Source: SCQP01 sp050747745
GTDB lineage: Bacteria > Acidobacteriota > Terriglobia > Terriglobales > SCQP01
Direction: 5' to 3'
Assembly: GCA_050747745.1 (NCBI GenBank)
Contig: JBOGKM010000048.1
Location: 15,207 to 79,206, forward strand
Length of the DNA: 64,000 nucleotides
Of this stretch, positions 43,809-53,367 are shown piece after piece. Every line of letters begins with the position of its first letter. Positions within the stretch are counted from its first letter, which is position 1. Made by a program: the position numbers and the translations under genes. The notes beneath the pieces are model-generated. The model saw nothing but the letters and a program-made list of their open reading frames with translations, made no database searches and had not been told where the DNA came from.

Positions 43809-45097
43809 TGCCCCTGCACGCCATCAAGGGAATGCGCGATCTTCTGCCCGTTGAAACCGTGTGGTTTCAGCGGCTGGAAGCGGCAGTGCGTTCCGTGTTC
43901 GGGCGCTACAATTTCGACGAAATCCGCACGCCCATCCTCGAACCCGACGAGCTGTTCCGCCGCTCCGTGGGCGAGGAGACCGACATCGTCGGCAAGGAAA
44001 TGTACAGCTTCGAGGACCGCGACGGCGCCCGCCTGACGTTGCGGCCGGAAGCCACCGCTTCCACCGTCCGCGCCTACGTCGAGCACCGCCTCTGGGAGCG
44101 GCCCGGCCTCACTCGGCTCTACTACATGGGACCCATGTTTCGGCGCGAGCGCCCCCAGAAGGGACGCTATCGCCAGTTCTACCAGGTGGGTGCGGAAGTG
44201 CTGGGCGGCGACGAGCCCTGGATTGATTTCGAGCTGATCGGCATGCTGCTGCTCCTTTTGGAGCAGTGCGGCATTGCCGGCGCCGAGCTGGTCATCAACT
44301 CGGTCGGCTGTCCCCAGGACCGGCCGCAGTATCACGCTGCGCTGCGTGCGGCGCTCGCCGATAAGCTGCCGCACATGTGCGCCGACTGCCAACGCCGCGC
44401 GCAAACCAATCCCCTGCGCGTGCTCGACTGCAAAGTGCCGGCCGATCAGCCCATCATTGCCGCCCTGCCGACCATCCAGGAGTTTCTCGATCCGGTCTGC
44501 CGCGAGCACTTTGGCACGCTGCGCGCGCTGCTTGACGCGGCGGGTATTGCCTATCGCGTCGATCCACGGCTGGTGCGCGGGCTGGACTACTACACCTCGA
44601 CAACATTCGAGTTTCTCCACGGTGCCTTGGGCGCCCAGAACGCACTGCTTGGCGGCGGGCGCTACAACGGTCTGGCGCAGGCGCTGGGCGCGCCCGCAGC
44701 CGCCGGCGGGGCCATCGGCTTTGCCCTCGGCGAAGATCGCTTGGTCATCGCCATGCAGCAGGCGGCGGCCGCGGGCGACGCCATTCCCACGCCTGCGCCG
44801 GCGGCGCTGGCAGCCCTACTCATTCCGCTGCAGGCGGAGCAGCTCCACGCCGCGCTCGCCCTGGCCAACCGCTTGCGGCGCCAGGGAACGCGCCTCGAGC
44901 TTGCCTCGCCCGGACGCAAGCTCGGCCGTTCGCTCGAGCTGGCGGCGCGTCTGCAGGCGCCCTACGCGGTCATCGCCGGCGCGGAGGAAGCCGCCAGCGG
45001 GCGCTGGCTGCTCAAGGACCTCGCTGGGGGCGAGCAGGTGGCGCTGGAGGAAGTCGAACTCGCCGTCCGGCTGCTGGCGGTGTCGAGGTCCGCATGA
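43808..45097 (+). CDS. hisS: Histidyl-tRNA synthetase
   Basis: The 429-residue class II synthetase has motif 1-like GMRDLLPVETVWFQRLEA, motif 2 (GPMFRRERPQKGRYRQFYQV) and the histidine-specific loops RGLDYYTSTTFEF and GGGRYNGL. The C-terminal anticodon-binding domain starts near residue 330. It begins 1 nt inside the previous stop and overlaps the next gene by 4 nt. Confidence 0.97.
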   Translation: MPLHAIKGMRDLLPVETVWFQRLEAAVRSVFGRYNFDEIRTPILEPDELFRRSVGEETDIVGKEMYSFEDRDGARLTLRPEATASTVRAYVEHRLWERPGLTRLYYMGPMFRRERPQKGRYRQFYQVGAEVLGGDEPWIDFELIGMLLLLLEQCGIAGAELVINSVGCPQDRPQYHAALRAALADKLPHMCADCQRRAQTNPLRVLDCKVPADQPIIAALPTIQEFLDPVCREHFGTLRALLDAAGIAYRVDPRLVRGLDYYTSTTFEFLHGALGAQNALLGGGRYNGLAQALGAPAAAGGAIGFALGEDRLVIAMQQAAAAGDAIPTPAPAALAALLIPLQAEQLHAALALANRLRRQGTRLELASPGRKLGRSLELAARLQAPYAVIAGAEEAASGRWLLKDLAGGEQVALEEVELAVRLLAVSRSA

Positions 45098-45612
45098 GCA
45101 CCCCCGCTCCTCCGCAACCCCGCCCCGGTTCGGTGGAGCATCTGCGCGTGGAGCGCCGCAGCTACGTCATCGGCACGCTGGTGGTGTGGGCCGTCATTGT
45201 CGCCGCCATGCTGGTGCTGTTCGCCAGCATGGAGCCGCAGGTGTTTTCTCAGCCTCACGCCACCACCCTGCAGGAAGCGTTCAAGCGCGCCAACGACCTC
45301 AAGCCGCTCACCCCGCAGCAGCAACTGCTGCTGGAAATCATCAACCTGGTGGGTGCGGTGGCGCTGTTTTTCCTGAACTGGAGGTTCAGCTTTTTGATCG
45401 GCCGTCCGCGGTGGGCGTTTGTGTCCTCCAATCCTAGTGTCCGCTTTCCGCCCTCGCGCTGGATCTGGTGGTGCATTCTGGCGCTGGTGTCGCTGTTTTA
45501 TTTCTTCTATCTGGTGCCGCAACTGATTCTGACCTGGGTGCTGGCGCATCTGGGCACGGTGGAGATACGCTTCCGCGAGTCCCACCTGCAGGAGACGCAC
45601 GGACCCGAATAA
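45094..45612 (+). CDS. Small membrane protein between hisS and aspS
   Basis: The 172-residue protein has three hydrophobic segments (about 25-47, 85-106 and 127-150) with a Pro-rich N-terminus. I recognise no family. The ATG overlaps the hisS TGA by 4 nt and its TAA provides part of the aspS -10 hexamer. The translation-gene context is not enough to assign a role. Confidence 0.75.
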   Translation: MSTPAPPQPRPGSVEHLRVERRSYVIGTLVVWAVIVAAMLVLFASMEPQVFSQPHATTLQEAFKRANDLKPLTPQQQLLLEIINLVGAVALFFLNWRFSFLIGRPRWAFVSSNPSVRFPPSRWIWWCILALVSLFYFFYLVPQLILTWVLAHLGTVEIRFRESHLQETHGPE

Positions 45613-45615
45613 AAT
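45610..45615 (+). promoter_or_regulatory. -10 TAAAAT of aspS overlapping the stop of the preceding gene
   Basis: TAAAAT contains the TAA stop (45610-45612) of the membrane protein gene and ends 7 nt before the aspS ATG. It repeats the cfa arrangement and again suggests a leaderless transcript inside an operon-like run. Confidence 0.45.
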
Positions 45616-45622
45616 TGCTTCT

Positions 45623-47410
45623 ATGGCTTCCGCTCCCCTTCGCCCTGCGCAGCGCACGCATTACTGTGGCGAGCTGCGCGTCGAGCACAGCGGCCAGACG
45701 GTAGTGCTGCAGGGCTGGGTACACCGCCGCCGCGATTTGGGCGCCCTGCTGTTTCTGGACCTGCGCGACCGCTCCGGTATTTGCCAAGTGGTCTTTAACC
45801 AGGAGCGCGATCCCGACCTGCATGCGCGCGCCTCGGCGCTGCGCTCCGAGTTCGTGGTCGCCATCCGCGGCCAGCTCGTCCGCCGCAGCGAAGCTACCGT
45901 CAATGCCGCCCTCGCCACCGGCCAGGTCGAGCTTGCCGCCACCGCGGTCGAGCTGCTCAACGAGTCGCTTACGCCTCCGTTTCCTCTCACCGAAGAATCG
46001 GCGGAAACGGTCAGCGAGGAAGCCCGGCTCAAGTTTCGCTATCTTGACTTGCGCCATCCCGCCATGCAGGCTAATCTGCGGCTGCGCCACGAGGTCACCA
46101 AGGCCATCCGCGCCGCCTTCGATGCCCACGGCTTTCTGGAAGTCGAGACTCCGTTTCTTACTCGCAGCACCCCCGAGGGCGCGCGCGATTACCTTGTCCC
46201 CAGCCGCGTGCATCCCGGATCCTTCTACGCCCTGCCGCAGTCGCCGCAACTGTTCAAGCAATTGTTGATGATTGGCGGCGCCGACCGCTATTTCCAGATC
46301 GTGCGCTGCTTCCGCGACGAGGACTTACGCGCGGACCGCCAGCCCGAGTTCTCCCAGATTGACGTCGAGATGAGCTTCCCCGATGCGGAGACCCTGTTCG
46401 GCATCGTCGAGTCCATGCTGCGTGACGCCTGCGCCGCGGCCGCCAAGTCCATCACGCTGCCCTTTCCGCGCCTGAGCTGGGACCAAGCCATGGCGCGCTA
46501 TGGCACCGACAAGCCCGACCTGCGTCTGCCCGCCTTCGACGACGTGCTGGCGCACTTCGACGCCGCCGCCCGCGAGCAATTCAAGCTGCCGCCGGATTTG
46601 CCCTTCCTGGCGATCCGCATCCCCAACGCCGGCCTGCTCTCGCGCCGCGAGCGCGACGAGTTGCGCCCTCTGGCCGAAGGCCGACCGGTGCGCCTGTTCG
46701 AGGATTTCGCCCGCATCGAAAAGGCGTATCCGGAAGCCGCAGCTGCGGTGCGGAAAACGGTGGGCGCAGACGCAACCGACCTGATCGTGCTGGTGGCGGC
46801 GGGAACGGCGGCGGCGGAGAGCAAAATCTCGCCCTTGCGCTTGCTGCAATCCCACGCCGGCGCGCTGCGCCTGGCGCTGGGCCAGCGCTTCGCGGAACGC
46901 CACCGGCTTCTCGACCCGAACGATTTTCGTTTTCTTTGGGTGACCTCGTTTCCCATGTTCGAATGGGAGGAGAACGAAAATCGCTGGGTGGCTGCGCACC
47001 ATCCCTTCACTTCGCCGCGCCCGGAGGATCTGGAGCGCCTGGAGGCGGAGCCGGCTGCCGCGCGCGCGCAAGCCTACGACGTGGTCCTCAACGGAGTCGA
47101 ACTGGGATCGGGCAGCATCCGCATTCATCGCTCCGAGGTGCAGGCGCGCATCTTCCGCCTGCTGGGCATGAGCGCCGAAGAAGCGCGGCTGCGCTTCGGT
47201 TTCTTTCTCGATGCCCTGCAGTACGGCACCCCGCCTCACGGCGGCATTGCGCTCGGGCTGGACCGGCTGGTGATGCTGCTCGCGGGCGCCGCCTCCATCC
47301 GCGAGGTGATCGCCTTCCCCAAAACCGCGAGCGCCATGGATCTCATGATGGACGCCCCCACCGAAGTTTCCCCCGCCCAGCTCAAGGAGCTGGGCATCCG
47401 TGTGCCATGA
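45623..47410 (+). CDS. aspS: Aspartyl-tRNA synthetase
   Basis: The 595-residue class II synthetase has an N-terminal OB-fold (VLQGWVHRRRDLGALLFLDL), motif 2 (RCFRDEDLRADRQPEFSQID), a GAD insertion and motif 3 (GGIALGLDRLVMLLAGAASI). A MutL gene follows with a 4-nt overlap. The bacterial-type length is normal. Whether it is discriminating or also charges tRNA-Asn cannot be read here. Confidence 0.97.
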   Translation: MASAPLRPAQRTHYCGELRVEHSGQTVVLQGWVHRRRDLGALLFLDLRDRSGICQVVFNQERDPDLHARASALRSEFVVAIRGQLVRRSEATVNAALATGQVELAATAVELLNESLTPPFPLTEESAETVSEEARLKFRYLDLRHPAMQANLRLRHEVTKAIRAAFDAHGFLEVETPFLTRSTPEGARDYLVPSRVHPGSFYALPQSPQLFKQLLMIGGADRYFQIVRCFRDEDLRADRQPEFSQIDVEMSFPDAETLFGIVESMLRDACAAAAKSITLPFPRLSWDQAMARYGTDKPDLRLPAFDDVLAHFDAAAREQFKLPPDLPFLAIRIPNAGLLSRRERDELRPLAEGRPVRLFEDFARIEKAYPEAAAAVRKTVGADATDLIVLVAAGTAAAESKISPLRLLQSHAGALRLALGQRFAERHRLLDPNDFRFLWVTSFPMFEWEENENRWVAAHHPFTSPRPEDLERLEAEPAAARAQAYDVVLNGVELGSGSIRIHRSEVQARIFRLLGMSAEEARLRFGFFLDALQYGTPPHGGIALGLDRLVMLLAGAASIREVIAFPKTASAMDLMMDAPTEVSPAQLKELGIRVP

Positions 47411-49320
47411 TCCGGATCCTGCCGGACCAGATCGCCAATAAAATCGCCGCCGGTGAAGTGGTCGAGCGCCCGGCCTCGGTGGTGAAGGAGTTGATGGAAA
47501 ATGCGCTGGATGCCGGTGCCCGCACCCTGCGCCTGGAAGTGGAAGCGGGCGGGCGCGTCCGCATCCGGGTCGCCGACGATGGCTGCGGGATGAGCCGCGA
47601 TGATGCGCTGCTGGCGCTGGAGCGGCACGCCACCAGCAAACTTTCCGACCTGGACTCGCTCAGCGCCATCGCCACCCTCGGCTTCCGCGGCGAAGCCCTG
47701 CCCGCCATCGCCTCCGTCTCCCGCTTCAGCCTGGAAACGGCCACGGCTGCCGGCGAGGGTACGCGCGTCCGCGTGGCCGCCGGCAAGCTCCAGGGCGTGG
47801 ATGCAGCCGGGCTGCCGCGCGGCACCACGGTGACGGTGAGCCAGTTGTTCGCCAACATTCCCGCCCGCAAAAAATTTCTCAAAAGCGAAGCGACCGAACT
47901 CGGTCATATCACCACCCTGGTCACTCATTACGCGCTCGCCTATCCGGAAATTCACTTTCACCTCGCCACTCCGCACGGCATTCTGCTCAGCGCTGCGCCG
48001 GTCGCGAGCCACGCCGAACGCCTGCAGCAGGTGCTGGGGGAGGCGCTGCGCCAGAACTCGGTCGAATTCCGCCAAACCGCGATCTGGACCGCCGATCCCA
48101 CACCCGAAGAGTCCTCCGGCCTCGGCATCTTCGGCTTTGCCTCACGGCCGGAAGTCCACAAGCTCAACCGCAACTCGATTTTTACCTTTGTCAACCGCCG
48201 TTTGGTGCGCGACCGGCTGCTGCAGCACGCCATCGCCGCCGCCTACTACAATCTGCTGCCCAACAACATTTTCCCGGCGGTGCTGTTGTTCCTCGATTTG
48301 CCGTTTGCCGAGGTGGACGTCAACGTGCATCCCGCCAAAACCGAGGTGCGCTTCCGGCGCGCCTCGTTCGTGCATGACGCCGTGCGCGACGCCATCCGCT
48401 CCGCGCTGTCGGAATCGCGCCCGATCCCCGCGTTTCTGCACGAGCGCGGCGCGCGCGCCAGCGCCGCCCCGGCCTGGGTCACATCGCGACCGGTTCCCAT
48501 GGCGCAGGGCGTGGACCCAGCGCTTGGCATCTCGGTCGCGGACCTGCCGCCCGAGTTCCGCCTCAGCCCAGCCCGCCCGCAGCCGCTGGAGCAGCCGCTG
48601 CCGCTGGCGCCGCGCCCGGAGGCGTTTGCCGCGCCTCCGCCGCCGCTGCCGGCCGCCGCGCTGGTCCCGGAAACCGGCGCTGGTTGCGGTCTGCGCGAGG
48701 CAGGCACGCCCGCCTCCAGTGTTGCCGATCCGGGCGAGCTGGCGGAGCTGCGTCCGCTAGGCCAGATTCGCGATAGCTTCATCGTGGCCGAAGGCCCCAC
48801 CGGTTTGTGGCTCATTGATCAGCACGTCGCCCATGAGCGCGTGCTGTTTGAGCAAATCTGCGCTCAGCGCGGCGCCGGCACCGCTCCCAGCCAGCGTCTG
48901 CTGCTGCCGCAAATTGTCGAGATCGATCCCGGCCGCGCCCTCGCCTTTGCCGAAATCGCACCCGAGCTGGCCGCCGCCGGCTTTGCCGCCGAACCCTTCG
49001 GCCGCGGCACGGTGGCCATCCAGGCCGTTCCCGCCGGCATCGCGGCGGAACAGTCCGAGCGCCTGCTGCGCGAGATTCTCGAAGTTGCCGCCGTCCACGA
49101 TCGCGGTCTCACCCTGGAGGCGGTGCGCACCCGCATCTCTGCTACCATTGCATGCCATGCGGCTGTAAAAATTAACATGAAACTGGAACCACCCAAAATG
49201 CAGTGGTTGCTGGCGCAACTGGCGCTCACTCAATACCCGATGACGTGTCCTCACGGCCGTCCGGTCCTGCTGCGCTATTCGATGCAGGAGATTCAACGCG
49301 CCTTCAAGCGGATCTCGTGA
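47407..49320 (+). CDS. mutL: DNA mismatch repair protein MutL
   Basis: The 637-residue protein has the GHKL ATPase motifs ELMENALDAGA, VADDGCGM and LGFRGEALPAIASV near the N-terminus, and the mobile loop region up to residue about 330. A Pro/Ala-rich linker (residues about 360-440) leads to a C-terminal dimerisation domain (LGQIRDSFIVAEGPTGLWLI, DQHVAHERVLFE). It couples MutS to strand excision. The late CPHGRP motif suggests an endonuclease-type MutL; the DQHAxxER motif is DQHVAHER here. It overlaps aspS by 4 nt. Confidence 0.95.
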   Translation: MIRILPDQIANKIAAGEVVERPASVVKELMENALDAGARTLRLEVEAGGRVRIRVADDGCGMSRDDALLALERHATSKLSDLDSLSAIATLGFRGEALPAIASVSRFSLETATAAGEGTRVRVAAGKLQGVDAAGLPRGTTVTVSQLFANIPARKKFLKSEATELGHITTLVTHYALAYPEIHFHLATPHGILLSAAPVASHAERLQQVLGEALRQNSVEFRQTAIWTADPTPEESSGLGIFGFASRPEVHKLNRNSIFTFVNRRLVRDRLLQHAIAAAYYNLLPNNIFPAVLLFLDLPFAEVDVNVHPAKTEVRFRRASFVHDAVRDAIRSALSESRPIPAFLHERGARASAAPAWVTSRPVPMAQGVDPALGISVADLPPEFRLSPARPQPLEQPLPLAPRPEAFAAPPPPLPAAALVPETGAGCGLREAGTPASSVADPGELAELRPLGQIRDSFIVAEGPTGLWLIDQHVAHERVLFEQICAQRGAGTAPSQRLLLPQIVEIDPGRALAFAEIAPELAAAGFAAEPFGRGTVAIQAVPAGIAAEQSERLLREILEVAAVHDRGLTLEAVRTRISATIACHAAVKINMKLEPPKMQWLLAQLALTQYPMTCPHGRPVLLRYSMQEIQRAFKRIS

Positions 49321-49321
49321 T

Positions 49322-50071
49322 ATGACTTCCGAAGATCTGCTCACCGCCCGCGCCGCGCGCAGCAATGAGCTGCGCCCCGGCCATCTCGACCAGGAAACGC
49401 TGCGCGGCTGGGTGGGTGTGCTGGGCTTTGCCACCCTCCCCGATTTCGGCGCCTGGGACGATCAGGCGGTGCTGCTGCTGGAAAGTGAACTGGCGGCGCT
49501 GCATATTATCGAGCTTTGGATCTGGCCAGGCATGCTGCGCTACTGCGCCGCCGATTTGCTCGGCTACCTCTATGTCGCCGTCGGCGATCGCCATCCGCGC
49601 AAGGACTATCTGCAGCAGCAGGAGCGCCAGCAGCTTTCCATGCTGGCCGCCGAGGTCTTCGAGCAACTGCTGGCCGCTCCCGCGCCGCTGACCAACACCC
49701 AGTTGCGCCAGCGCCTCGGCCCCGACCGCACCTCCGCCTTCACCGTCGACCGCGCCCTGCGCGAGCTCGCCCGCACCTTGAAAATCCTGCGCTGCGGCCA
49801 CGCCCAGAGCGAACCCCTCTGGCGCCCGCTGGTGCTGGCCCTGCCCGCCGTTCCGCCCTGGGTGGACAAGGTCTCCCAGCTCCAGGCCGCGGCCGCTCTC
49901 GTCACACAATATCTCGACACCCAGGTCTGCGAGACCGAAGAAAGCTTGGCGCAATTTTTCGCGCCCCTGTTCTCCTCCACCCGCATCCACGACGCGATCG
50001 CCGGCCTGGAGTCCAACCGCCAGGTCGCCGTCGACAACATAGACGGCCGCCCCGCTTGGCGGATGAAGTAA
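49322..50071 (+). CDS. Unknown protein with winged-helix-like regions, downstream of mutL
   Basis: The 249-residue protein has no membrane segment. Residues about 110-150 (LTNTQLRQRLGPDRTSAFTV then DRALRELARTLKILRC) and the C-terminal DAIAGLESNRQVAVDNID segment look like two helix-turn-helix modules, as in AlkZ-like or ScpB-like proteins. No family is certain. It starts 1 nt after the mutL stop and so may function with mismatch repair or the aspS operon. Confidence 0.7.
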   Translation: MTSEDLLTARAARSNELRPGHLDQETLRGWVGVLGFATLPDFGAWDDQAVLLLESELAALHIIELWIWPGMLRYCAADLLGYLYVAVGDRHPRKDYLQQQERQQLSMLAAEVFEQLLAAPAPLTNTQLRQRLGPDRTSAFTVDRALRELARTLKILRCGHAQSEPLWRPLVLALPAVPPWVDKVSQLQAAAALVTQYLDTQVCETEESLAQFFAPLFSSTRIHDAIAGLESNRQVAVDNIDGRPAWRMK

Positions 50072-50115
50072 GAAGTGATTCGTTGGCAGACTCCGGGGCG
50101 CCGACGGAGCCGGAG

Positions 50116-51303
<1,188 letters not shown>

Positions 51304-51546
51304 TGACCTCGAACTGGACCAGTTGGCCCTCTTTGAGCGTGCGAAACCCGCCCTGCGGCAGCGCGGAGTAATGCACGAAAACGTCCGGCGCCCCCTCGCG
51401 CGTGATAAACCCAAAACCCTTGGCGTCGTTGAACCACTTTACTTTCCCTTGTTCCATAGAGCCTCTCTCTGGTCCCGGGGGACACAGACCTGCCCCACAG
51501 TATAAGGGTCTCTGTCAAATTCGCGAAATCGCCAGCACGCAAAGCT

Positions 51547-51587
51547 ACGAAAGTTTTCGTTGACATCTACGAAAAAGTTCGTATTAT
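51547..51587 (+). promoter_or_regulatory. blaI promoter with two BlaI-type operators
   Basis: Two dyads of form ACGAA-N4-TTCGT (51547-51560, centre AGTT, and 51569-51582, centre AAAG) have centres 22 bp apart, two helical turns. The -35 TTGACA (51560-51565) overlaps the edge of the first. The second fills the 16-bp spacer to the -10 TATTAT (51582-51587), which ends 7 nt before the blaI ATG. Repressor dimers on one face of the helix would cover the promoter. Confidence 0.78.
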
Positions 51588-51594
51588 AAGAGTT

Positions 51595-52005
51595 ATGGAA
51601 ACCCAAAAGCCATGGGAAGGCGGGAGCCGGGGGCCGCAGCCACGGCCCACGGAATCGGAGCTGGCGATCCTGCGCGTGCTCTGGACTCGCGGTCCCAGCA
51701 CGGTGCGGGAAGTTCAGGCGGAGCTGGGCGCGGCCACCGGCTACACCACGGCCCTGAAGCTGCTGCAGATCATGGCGGAAAAAGGATTGGTCGAGCGCGA
51801 CGAGCAGCAGCGAGCCCACGTGTACCGGGCGGGGCGCGAGCGCGAGCAGACCGAACGGCAGTTGGTCGACGATCTGCTGGCCCGAGCCTTTGGCGGGTCG
51901 GCCACGCGCATGATGATGCAGTTGCTTTCCCGTTCGGCGGCCACGCGCGAGCAAATCGCCGAGCTGCGCCAGATGCTGGAAGATTATGAAAGGAGGCAGG
52001 CATGA
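51595..52005 (+). CDS. blaI: BlaI/MecI-family repressor
   Basis: The 136-residue protein has the winged helix of BlaI (RPTESELAILRVLWTRGPST, VREVQAELGAATGYTTALKL, LQIMAEKGLVERDEQQRAHV) and a C-terminal dimerisation part with the usual cleavage region (AFGGSATRMMMQLLS). It should bind the two operators directly upstream and be cut on signalling by the M56 protein encoded next. Overlap with the next gene is 4 nt. No beta-lactamase gene lies near. Confidence 0.93.
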   Translation: METQKPWEGGSRGPQPRPTESELAILRVLWTRGPSTVREVQAELGAATGYTTALKLLQIMAEKGLVERDEQQRAHVYRAGREREQTERQLVDDLLARAFGGSATRMMMQLLSRSAATREQIAELRQMLEDYERRQA

Positions 52006-53318
52006 ACGCGCTGCTTTCACTCCTGCACTCATCGTGGATTCCTGTCGTTGGCGCGGCGCTGATACAGTTTCTCTGGCAGGCGGCGCTGGTGGCGGTGTTG
52101 CTGCTGGCGGGGCAGCCCTGGCTGCGGCGCCATTCCGCCAACGCGCGCTACCTGGCCGGCTGCCTGGCGCTGGTGGCGCTGCCGCTGGCGTTTGCCGGCA
52201 CGCTGTTCCGCCTGGCCTCGACAGGCGGCGGCGCGACGGGTGCGGGGTGGCTGGCGGCGACGCCGGCGTTCACCTTGAAAGCCGCTCCGTGGCTGGTCGG
52301 AATCTGGGCAGCGGGAATGATCTGCTGTGGCGCTTACGCGCTGGCAGGCTGGGCGTGGGCGCAACGGATACGTCATGGCGTGGAGGGCAGCGCGGCGGAG
52401 GTGCCGCAAGGCTGGCGCGCCGAGCTCGCCCAACTGGCCGCGCGGCTGGGCGTCGGCCGCCGCGTGCAGCTGGCGCGCTCCTCGCGGGTGAGCGGCCCTT
52501 GTACGCTGGGCTGGCTGCGTCCGGTGATCCTGCTGCCGCTGAACGCGTTCGAGTCGCTGCCCGGCGCGCAACTGCGCGCGCTGCTGGCGCATGAGCTGGC
52601 GCACATTCGCCGCCACGATTATTTGGTCAACCTGGCGCAGCGCGCGCTGGAAGTGATTTTCTTCTTCCATCCCGCCGTGTGGTGGCTTTCGCGTCAGGTC
52701 TCGGAAAGCCGCGAACTTTGCTGTGACGATCTCGCCATCGCCGGCTGCGGCGATCGCGCCGCCTACGCCCGTGCCCTGGTTGAGCTGGCGGCCTGGCAGT
52801 CCGAACACGCGACCGCACACGAGCCCGCGCAGGCGCTCGCCGCCGGCGGGGGCGCGCTGGGGGCGCGGATCAGCCGCCTGCTGGGTCGCCCGGCAGAAGG
52901 AGGATCCCGGCGCGGCTGGCGAATGAGCGTGGGGATGGCGCTGGTGGCCGCCTGCGGCCTCTGGCTCCTGTCCGCCAGTGCGCAATGGGTGGCACCGGCG
53001 GCGGCTCCCGCCGTTCCGACCGCACCCGCGCCACCGGCGGCTCCGCGCGCCCGGAAAGCCCCCCAGGCGCCAGCGCCCCCGCTTCCGCCGCTTCCGCCCC
53101 GCTCGCGAGTCCCCGCGCCGCCGCCACCACCGCCGCCCCATCCCGGACAGACCACGGTGGTGGCCTTCAGTCTCACGGCTTTTCCGGTCTGCTCGCCGCA
53201 GCCGGTCTGGATGCCTGAGATATTGCCTTCCGGCGCCGCCATCATGCGCTTGCAGATGGTGATGCGTTGTGTGCCGATTTTCCGTCCCGTGGAGGTGCTG
53301 GTGCTGACAAGCATCTAA
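52002..53318 (+). CDS. BlaR1/MecR1-like M56 membrane metalloprotease
   Basis: The 438-residue protein has 3-4 helices and the M56 site HELAH (197-201), followed by the SRELCCDDLAI segment that supplies a ligand Glu. A last helix at about 310-327 leads to a periplasmic Pro/Ala-rich stretch (about 330-390) and a short Cys-containing end. The penicillin-binding sensor domain of BlaR1 is absent, so the signal is not a beta-lactam bound in that way. It should trigger cleavage of BlaI. Confidence 0.9.
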   Translation: MNALLSLLHSSWIPVVGAALIQFLWQAALVAVLLLAGQPWLRRHSANARYLAGCLALVALPLAFAGTLFRLASTGGGATGAGWLAATPAFTLKAAPWLVGIWAAGMICCGAYALAGWAWAQRIRHGVEGSAAEVPQGWRAELAQLAARLGVGRRVQLARSSRVSGPCTLGWLRPVILLPLNAFESLPGAQLRALLAHELAHIRRHDYLVNLAQRALEVIFFFHPAVWWLSRQVSESRELCCDDLAIAGCGDRAAYARALVELAAWQSEHATAHEPAQALAAGGGALGARISRLLGRPAEGGSRRGWRMSVGMALVAACGLWLLSASAQWVAPAAAPAVPTAPAPPAAPRARKAPQAPAPPLPPLPPRSRVPAPPPPPPPHPGQTTVVAFSLTAFPVCSPQPVWMPEILPSGAAIMRLQMVMRCVPIFRPVEVLVLTSI

Positions 53319-53367
53319 TTCTTTTGTCCGCCGCCTCCGAAACATTACCTCTGAAAGGAGCATGGAT

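Noticed and set aside
51595..53318. Beta-lactam resistance module
   Set aside because: No beta-lactamase gene nearby and no penicillin-binding sensor in the M56 protein, so resistance regulation is not supported.
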